From Massospora cicadina (Eukaryota; Entomophthoromycota; Entomophthoromycetes; Entomophthorales; Entomophthoraceae), in NCBI GenBank assembly GCA_022478985.1, contig JAKSZP010009263.1:62001-126000 (forward strand): 64,000 nt of DNA, written 5' to 3'. Positions 56,930-64,000 of the stretch are shown piece by piece. The stretch's first letter is position 1. The number at the start of each line of letters is the position of its first letter. Both the position numbers and the translations under genes were made by a program. Below the pieces are notes generated by a model, which searched no databases, was not told where the DNA came from, and saw nothing but the letters and a program-made list of their open reading frames with translations.

Positions 56930-57881
56930 TGTAAAAGGAGCAATGGTTAGAATATAGGAAGCAGGGATCACCGTGGTCTACTCCTGCGCTTCTTACTCTT
57001 TTGTAATAAAGGTGGAGCTGCGACTTAATTGCTTGGGGAGAACGTTTAGTGGTTACTTCATGAACATATACTTTAAGTTGAAGCTATAAAGGTTTTGAAA
57101 TGTCTAGTCCTGATTATGAGCCAACTTCTGTGGCTTCATGAAGTACATTAGAATCTGGTGGTCCATCTTGACAACTATTTCATTCCACACTCCTTGAAGA
57201 AGATACTACAAGTGTGTGAGTGATCATGACACTGCAGCAAGCTCCTTGTCATGTATAGCCAGGATTACTCTGAGGAGGAGTTGTGTTACTAGTAGGCGGC
57301 ATGATACTCCATCTCATCATGATCCTGAAGCATACACTTTCACCGCGGCATCAGAGGCATCATATGCCACTATAAAATGCTGAGATGGTATGGAATGATT
57401 GAGAACTGAAGGTGCCATAAATACTTCCTTGAATGACTTGAATATACGTTGGCAAGCCTCCACCCATTTGAAGGGACTTTTTATGTCAAGTGATGAAGAG
57501 GTGCCTCCATCTGAGAGAGAGTGGAAGAGAATTTTTAGGAAATAATGATGCCTAGGAGACTCCGCAGCTGCTTATGAATGGTGGGTATGGACCATAAAAG
57601 GGTGGCTTTGAGGTTACCAGGGGAATGGCGTACCCATCCTTCAGGACCAGGTTACCCAGGAAGGTGACCTCATCCCTAAAAAATCTTACACTTCAAAGAC
57701 TTAAAATAACAGTCTGACCTCTGCAGTGCAGCCAGCACTGCCTCAAGGTCCTTTGCATACTGTTTGGAGGTGGGGAGCTCACCAGGGTATTGTTGATGTA
57801 TGCCACCATGCAGTGAAGGTCATTTAGAATGTCAACAATCATATGCTGGAATGTGGCAGGTGCATTCTTGAGATAAAAGTT
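56930..57881 (-). pseudogene. G reverse transcriptase (C-terminal part) and RNase H
   Basis: It starts at 57881 with FYLKNAPATFQHMIVDILND. The catalytic box reads YINN at 57800-57789. A KCKIF, GDEVTFLGNLVLKDGYAIPL stretch follows near 57690-57620. RNase H reads HFIVAYDASDAAVKVYAS near 57380-57330 and AIHDKELAAVS near 57260-57230. Both catalytic Asp residues of RT are lost. The N-terminal half of RT is missing because the A4 LTR interrupts it. Confidence 0.75.
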
Positions 57882-58389
57882 TGTTGTAAATTTGGTGTAA
57901 TGGGATACAAACTGTCAAAGGTTGTACAGGAGCTAACACACTGATACAACTGGAGAGCTTATGATAATCGCCATCCCTCAAGAATACAATAGAATTGTAA
58001 ATTGGAGACCAAGAGCTACAAGAATCACAATCTTTACTACTAGGCAGCAAACTTCTTCTGTTTAATTCATTAGAATCTTATCTTGCAGAATCGCTCTACA
58101 GTTATCAACTAAACAACTCCCCCTTCTTCCTTAGTTTCCCATCTTATGCATACCCTTTCAGCCACTTTCTGACCCATCCTTTCAGATAAGCAGCTTCTTC
58201 AATTATCATCATACTCATATCATCATTAAGGGTTTCAGCGAAAATTCTCATATTTTGGCTGGCTTAATAGCTTAGTTGACTCATCTTTAATCTTATTAAA
58301 GCATTAAACATTCTAAACTCGATTCTGGTGGACTTGATGATCCGCCATTAGTATATTAGGCTCATCGTCCAGTCATCAAATTTTCTACA
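57882..58389 (-). repeat. A4 3' LTR (family A, 508 bp)
   Basis: On the minus strand it starts TGTAGAAAATTTGATGACTG. The plus-strand left end TGTTGTAAATTTGGTGTAAT corresponds to TGTTGATTTCTCGGCGTAAT of A3. Length and internal landmarks match the other family A LTRs. The purine tract (AAAGGGGGTAA, reverse of 58390-58400) on its right shows that the element body lies to the right. Confidence 0.8.
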
Positions 58390-59561
58390 TTACCCCCTTT
58401 GACTGGATGATAATTCTGTGGTCTCACATCTGCTAACGTCTTCATTAGTGTTTCCTGTTCCCCACATGCAACTGAGCCCCCAATCCCCAGAGGATCTTCT
58501 TGAATTATGATGCACAGAGAGGTGGGTGGCCTGGATAAATTCCACTACCCAAGATCCCAATTACCCTTAGCCAAGAGGGTGTTCCCAAGATAGATGCCAT
58601 AACTGTAATGACTCAGATCTCTTTCCTGAGTTCGTTGGTCATGCGTCGTCCTTGTGTGCCCCTTTGGCAATCTTTTGGTGCATCTTTACTTGGGTGTAAA
58701 ATTAAGCAGCAGCCCCTCGTTTGATGAAGTAGCGTGGCTCCTGGCTGATGGCTTCCGCATCTAGTTCTTCCACTTATTACCGAAACTCATCCAGCGGTAC
58801 TATCAATCCATTGGATGATAGGCTATGCTTATAGGTTTTTGATAGCTGGTTGGTTATCTCTCACAGTCCAAAACCATTTTCGCTAACTGGGGTAAACTAC
58901 CAGAACATCCAGCTGAACTGAATGTGCTTTGGGGTTCCCGCCGCGTTTAAAGCTCTGGACGCCAATGACCTGATCCATTATCTTCCCATAATGGCGCTCC
59001 TCATGAACATGGTCTTCTTTTCCCCCAGCTGAGTTGGATCCAGCAATGGAGCTCCATCAGGCGGTGCTGTAATGGGCCTTTTGGGCGACCTATTCTGCGT
59101 CTTCCCCCTTCCCACATTCCTATCCCAACCGAGTGATTTCCCTGTGGATTGTCTGGTGCTCAGCGCATCCTTTTCCACTAGATTCAGAACCTAACCAAAT
59201 ATTCGCTGGCTGCTCCTTCTATCTCCCACCTTGATTGCATATTCCTTGTTATCCCAAAACCACCAGAGGGTATGGTTGCAGGCCTTGCTCCTTGTGGCCC
59301 AGGAGAGCGCTCATTTTGATCACCTGGCCGCCCTACCGCCTTCTTATTCCTTCTCTCCTCTTACTCTGGTAACACGGCCTCCTCCTCATCCGCTGACCCC
59401 CAAATGGTCCAGCAGATCCAAACCTCCTGCAAGTTGGCGGAAGGAAAAGAAGCGCGAATCCCACCAAAAGAAGCAGAGGCGGTGAGCAATTGTGAGACCG
59501 CCTAATGCCAAGGAATTTGCTTTGCTAAAAAATGTGTTTCTATTGTACAGTACTTAAGTAG
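58390..59561. other. A4 body of unknown content
   Basis: Only the first roughly 20 bp (purine tract and TCCAGTCAAAGGGGG on the minus strand) match A1 and A3. The rest does not resemble the family A integrase tail expected here. Short minus-strand frames (59178-58978, ALSTRQSTGKSLGWDRNVGR) and a plus frame (59231-59485, proline-rich then KEKKRESHQKKQRR) match nothing recognised. It could be a different internal region carried by family A LTRs or an unrelated insertion. Confidence 0.4.
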
Positions 59562-59799
59562 TTATAATTATAATTATTTGGGGAAGGTCGACCAGGGGAC
59601 AAGCACTTCTGATATAGTGGGGATAAACTTATGAATGAAATTTGAAAATTAAAAGACACCCCAGAGGGTTCAAGGCCCCTCTTGTTGTCTCCAGGATCAC
59701 CAAGTTTAGGCGGTAGGGAAGGGGGTTATGCTGGCTTATTCTTTGATGCAGCATGTGTGAAGGAAAGAATCAACCTTTAGGAACCATATGGGGAACCAT

Positions 59800-62700
59800 G
59801 TGTTGATTATCCTTCTGTTATGGGGGTTTTGTGTCCAAACAGCCATGCTTGGATGTATTCCAATATATGGCAGTGGAAACGATTGATGGCTTCTTGGATT
59901 TAGGCGTTGCTCCTGTAGACAATTCCAGTACTATCATATGGATCGTCCATAATGCTATTGCTACTATTAACGCCCTGAGGGATGGGTGGATAGGAGAGTC
60001 CACGTTTGTAGCAAGAATTTCTTTGCTAGGCTGAATGGTTGTCCACTTTCTTGGAGGAATAGGCGCATGACCTCTTTCCATAAAGCCACTGATGTTGGGC
60101 ATTGCCCTAAATGGTGGGCTAGACTTCCATACTGACCACATATTGTACATGAGGAGTGAGTGGCATTTTTCCATTCTGCTGTGTGGTATACTCTCCTAAT
60201 GCATCTCCACACATGTGCTCTTATCCTGGGTTGGAGTAGAGGGTGATGTGTGTATATCCATACTCTTATTTTGGTCTCCAGGTTGTATGGTATATCCATA
60301 TGGTCCAGGTAATCTATCCTGGCTATGGTACTCGGATTTCTGCATATTATATTATCTGTGACTATTTGGTCATTGATTTCCTGTCTGTGAGTTAGCCTTG
60401 GGCGTCCATGGTGACTGGTTTGGCCGCTTATGTGGATCCGCCACTTCGCTCTCCTCATATCTAGGATTATTTGTTGAAATGTACAGGAGTGCCGTGTGGT
60501 CCTGCAGCTGTAGAATGGGATGCCAGATACTTGATTAATGTGTTTGGGTGATCTGAGTTTCTTAATTGGAGTGCTCTTGTAAAGTTATATCTTGCTGTTT
60601 TGGCCCAATGTGTATCTGGAAGATCTGGGCTAGTCACATGAGCTATCCAGGATCCTAGTATATGGGTCGCTTGTTCTACATAATTAGTAAGCCCCATACC
60701 TCCATTCCTTCTATGAAACAAATATGGTTTCGAGCCATACAGGGGGGTTGTGGTTGGACCAGAGCCATCCTTGTGATAGGGCATGAATTGTATTAAAGAA
60801 GGACGGTGAGAAAGCAATTGCATAGGCCATAAACCATATGATTGATAGGATCATAGAGTTGGCTACTGTGACCCTTCCTGTTAAACCTGTTTGATGTCCA
60901 TGTAAGGAGTCAATGCGTTTTGTTATTTTGTCTAGGAGTTGATTTTCCATCATTGAGTTGGCATAAACTCCTTCTTCTAGCCATACCCCCAAGTGACGGA
61001 CAGGTCCAGCTGTCATCTTGGTGGTGAAGGGAAGTTTCAGTGGGGTTATTGCTGATTTTCGCCTCCTATGTCTGGTGAGGAGTCTTGATGTTGTATTAGT
61101 TTGTTGGCTTTGGGTAGATGACGTCCAATGGGTCTGATATTTCCCCAGGAGTATAATTTCCGTTTTCTCAGTGTTAAGTGATGCGTTGCTTATGGCTAAG
61201 TAATCTTGTATTATATTCTCAATTCTGCAAGCATCCTGATTGTTGGATATTCCCACCACACAGTCATCAGCAAAGGCCATCATTTTGAATGGTGGTTGGC
61301 CCTTGACATTGATTCCATTGAGAAGTGTGTTTGTATTCCGGATTAGAGGATCCATGCTAAAATTGTAAAGTAGAGGGCTTAAGGGGTCTCCTTGTTTGAG
61401 TCCTCTCTGTGGGATAATTGGGTTAGTTAAAAAGCCTGCTCCACGCACAGCCATGGTGGCTGACTCTGTGAACATCATCACCCAGTTTATGAATCTATTT
61501 GGGAGTTTGAATTTTTGAAGGCAGGCCCTAAGATAGGTCCAGTTCACCCTGTCGTATGCCTTCTGTTGGTCACAAGAAGACAAGCGCTCCAGAGGTTTTG
61601 GACTGGCAGACATTTGCAACTGTGTGGATGTTGTCCCATATAGATTTTCTTGGAACAAATCCATATTGTGATGGGGATATTGCGTCAGTTGCAAGTTTCT
61701 CCTAGTCTTCTGGCCATGATTTTTGTGAATATTTTTGTTTCTGTGTTAGTTAGGGATATTGGGAGCTAGTTGAAAAGGTTTAGTCTGTCTCCTTTTCTAA
61801 ATAAGGTGACAGTGTATGATTATTTGCCTCCAGGTAGGAGTCATGTTTTAATAATACACTTGTTCATGGAAGCTAGAAAAAATTAAATATGTTAGTAAAA
61901 TATCTTATATAAAATTTATAGGGAATCCCATCAGGTCCAGGGCATTTCCCTCTTGGTGCACCGCATACTACTTCCCATAATTCTTCATGCAATATTAGGT
62001 TGGGTAAAATTATTGTTTTGAGCCATGGTGTCGATATGTGTACTTGCAAGGAATATTTCATTTTTTCTGGCTCAACCAGTTAGGATTTATACATATTCAT
62101 ATAGAACCTGTGCACTTCAGTCATGACTTCTTCAGGTGTTTCCGCTATGGATTTGTCTGGTCATTGAACCTGTGTGCAAGCTATCATGTTTTTCCAGGTG
62201 CGGAATTGGCAGAAAAAATAGCTCAAGTAAGTTTCTCCATCTTTTATGTTTCTTGCTCTGTATTGAACTCCAACTCAGTGTTGGTGTTCAAAAATCAGGG
62301 TGTTTAGCTGAGCAGAAACCTCCACCCATCTGCGACCCCATCTAGGGCTGTACCCTGTGCATGGGACGTTGTTTTCTAGGTGGTTGATTTCTGCCAAGGT
62401 GTGCTTGATATTGGTTGAAGCTGCCCTGTGTCTTTTAGACGTTTTTTTGATTTGTTGGGTTGTTGTTTTTTTGAAATTTTCCCAAGTGGTTAGTGGGTCT
62501 GATAAGAAAGCTGTTTGAAAATCCTGGGTTGAGGATATTTCCTCCATCCAGGATTGAAATTTCAAATCAGCTAAACTTTCTGGGCGTATTCTGTACCATC
62601 TGGGTGCTTGGGTACTTGGTTCTACCGGTTTGTAGGACACTGAAACTAGCTGATGGTCAGAAAACTCATTTTTTGTAGTTTTGAATTTTTGAATTTGGTG

Positions 62701-63336
62701 ATGGAAAATTAGTGGTGCAAGTATCAGGTCTATCTGGGACATAGAGATAAGTTCACCGTTGTGCACATGTGGGTGTGTCATGTTTTGTAGTAGGGGTAAC
62801 CTTTTTGGTAGCGGATCATATAGTCCCAGGGTGGCCTTTAATACGTGGAGTTCCACTTGCCCTTGTGGTACCTCCACTGTGTATGGCCATCAGTCAGTAT
62901 CTGGGTTACTTCAGAAGTTCATGTCTCCCATGATAAAAGTGCTTGGTGGAAGATTTAGTTGTTAGAGCTGTTAAAAACTCTCTTTGGTCCAGTGCACAGT
63001 TTGATGCATACACACTGGCTATTGTGTGCACTTCGGTGTGCCATGAAAAGGTTTCTGGCTAGTATGAAGCCATCCAGGAACAAATTTTTGTTGATAAATG
63101 TAAAGTTTTGGTTTGTGCATATAATCACCCCTCAGTGTTGCAACTAAAACAATATTTTTGGGAGAAGCATGTTTTCCCAAAACTCCTCCTCTCCCTGTAG
63201 ACAGTGGGTTTCCTGCACCGCCAGGATATTCACAGGTGGGTTTTGTAGGAGACTCAACTTCTTGGCCCAGGATGTTAAGGCCTTGAGTCCCACTATGTTC
63301 AGTGTCCCTATCTCTACTGAGACGCCCGATGTGCAT
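59800..63336 (-). pseudogene. LINE-2 ORF2: endonuclease, reverse transcriptase, zinc knuckle
   Basis: The endonuclease part (63336-62480) includes GQVELHVLKATLGLYDPLPK, MSQIDLILAPLIF and the intact motif EFSDHQLVSV (Asp codon 62656-62658). The RT (61694-60711) reads CDQQKAYDRVNWTYLRACLQ, RGLKQGDPLSPLLYNFSMDP and MMAFADDCVVGISN (FADD at 61263-61274), all intact. A C-terminal knuckle CTICGQYGSLAHHLGQC lies at about 60150-60100. Frameshifts separate 62275/62061, 61873/61694, 60711/60458 and 60174. It is better preserved than LINE-1 at the active sites but still broken. Confidence 0.88.
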
Positions 63337-63539
63337 CAGGAGCGGTTAGCAGGGCCCCCCAGCCCTGCTTCCTCGCTCACATTACTCTTATGCTCCTCTG
63401 CTGCGGAGAGCATAACCATGAGTAGGAGTTGGGGTGTATTCTGCCCCTTTCATTAATGCTGTTTTTGCTCCTCTCTTGGCTTTGCTTGGTTTCAATTTAT
63501 CATTGCAGTGCACTTGTGTGCTCTTATTGGCTGCATTAT

Positions 63540-64000
63540 TTTCTTGTGAATTTTATTGTTGATTTTCCTTTCTGATTGGGTTATGAGCCACAATTTTGGG
63601 GGGTGCGCTGAACCCCAGTTTTTCTACATTTAATAGTAAATTGGGTTCCGCAAATTCAATATGTTCAGATTGGTTGTTTGGTTTTCTGCAGGATTTGATT
63701 GGTTAATTGACTCAAATTCATCCATGTCTTCCTGGATCTGTTCCAGTGATATAGATTCTGCTGAGTCCTTTGCCTTGGCCACAGCCAGCTTGCAAGCTTG
63801 TTTTGCCATTTTTCATTCTTTTGGGGAAATTGGGTCAATTATTTTATATTGTCCATGTTCTCCCCAGTTGAATGCTTGTGTTTATCCGTGATTTTGGCAT
63901 ACTCTGAGTCATCTTTGCCCTTTTCCTCCTCACAGAATTCTATTTCTCTCAGGCCTTCTTTTATGGGGCAAGCATAAATCTTGTTCCCAAAGGCCTGGCA
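63540..64000 (-). pseudogene. LINE-2 ORF1, C-terminal part
   Basis: From 64000 the minus strand reads CQAFGNKIYACPIKEGLREI, the second half of the CCHC knuckle seen in LINE-1 (CDAFGHKAHACPIKEG). The His is Lys here. The frame continues acidic (EFCEEEKGKDDSEYAKITDK) to a stop at about 63840, and further fragments follow. The upstream half lies outside the window. Confidence 0.7.

Larger units (their letters stand above)
55189..57881 (-). mobile_element. Ty3/gypsy chromovirus element G (E/G family), 3' part
   Basis: On the minus strand it runs from RT (57881) through RNase H and integrase to a chromodomain and the first 199 bp of a 3' LTR (55387-55189, starting TGTAAGTCCTGG like the E LTR TGTAAGTCCCGG). 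C is inserted in that LTR. The 5' side is cut at 57881 by the A4 LTR. It shows what the deleted part of E looked like. Confidence 0.75.
59562..64000 (-). mobile_element. LINE-2: non-LTR retrotransposon, 5' end outside the window
   Basis: It is a minus-strand relative of LINE-1 with the same ORF order. The 3' end reads CTTCCCCAAATAATTATAAT followed by AATTAT-type repeats, where LINE-1 has AATTA-type repeats. ORF1 is cut by the window end in its zinc knuckle. The target duplication cannot be checked. Confidence 0.88.

Noticed and set aside
57832..58050. Minus-strand frame taken as the N-terminal part of the G reverse transcriptase
   Set aside because: From 57882 on the sequence aligns with family A LTRs (TGTTGTAAATTTGGTGTAAT against TGTTGATTTCTCGGCGTAAT), so the frame lies in an LTR.
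1..64000. tRNA, rRNA or host protein-coding genes
   Set aside because: No cloverleaf, rRNA core motif or non-transposon domain was recognised on either strand. The tRNA-like motif at the primer-binding sites is only the complement of a tRNA 3' end.

Overview
The window is eukaryotic repeat DNA with no convincing host gene, tRNA or rRNA. It consists of Ty3/gypsy LTR retrotransposons (several ending in an integrase chromodomain), two LINE-type non-LTR elements, one small DNA transposon with inverted ends, and a few unclassified insertions. Chromodomain Ty3 elements, LINEs with a CCHC ORF1 and an FADD reverse transcriptase, and AT-rich decay suggest a large, TE-laden fungal genome. This taxon call is inference from style; no sequence here fixes it.

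Most of the window is one nested insertion. The oldest layer is a plus-strand Ty3/gypsy element, here called B. It starts in gag at 2907, reaches its 3' LTR near 46317, and is split into ten pieces by later insertions. In order these are: a hairpin-rich insertion H (about 3454-4040); a solo LTR F3 (4675-6741) that itself contains X (5564-6724); a solo LTR F4 (6965-7816); element A2 (8286-20525), which contains element D (13852-18753); an unclassified insertion Y (20753-22066); element A3 on the minus strand (22283-32400), which contains element E (29178-31978); LINE-1 (33392-38665); element F (38923-44941); and a CACTA-like element (45034-45536). Removing the insertions leaves about 4.4 kb of B, close to the roughly 4.5 kb of the homologous uninterrupted element C (48837-55188). 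Target-site duplications are visible for most layers: TGAAG for D, GTATT for E, ATCAG for F, ACATC for F4, GTCCT for F3, AAGAT/AAGGT for A3, GCAAT/GCTAT for A2 and 17 bp for LINE-1.

To the left lies the 3' half of element A1 (1-2906), inserted in the gag of B. To the right, C sits in the LTR of a minus-strand element G (55189-57881, same family as E). G is broken by the LTR of A4 (57882-58389). A second LINE (59562 to beyond the window end) follows.

Families: A (A1-A4, about 7.3 kb, LTR about 0.5 kb); B/C/D (related; D is a gag-protease derivative lacking RT and integrase core); E/G (LTR about 1.1 kb; E is a second deletion derivative); F (LTR 0.89 kb, gag essentially lost, chromodomain kept). 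A, C and D share a primer-binding-site-like 18-mer next to the 5' LTR. All coding regions are pseudogenes. The catalytic aspartates of the gypsy reverse transcriptases are changed to asparagine wherever the codon would follow a C, and kept where it does not, which points to CpG-methylation decay. D and E carry minisatellites inside their LTRs.
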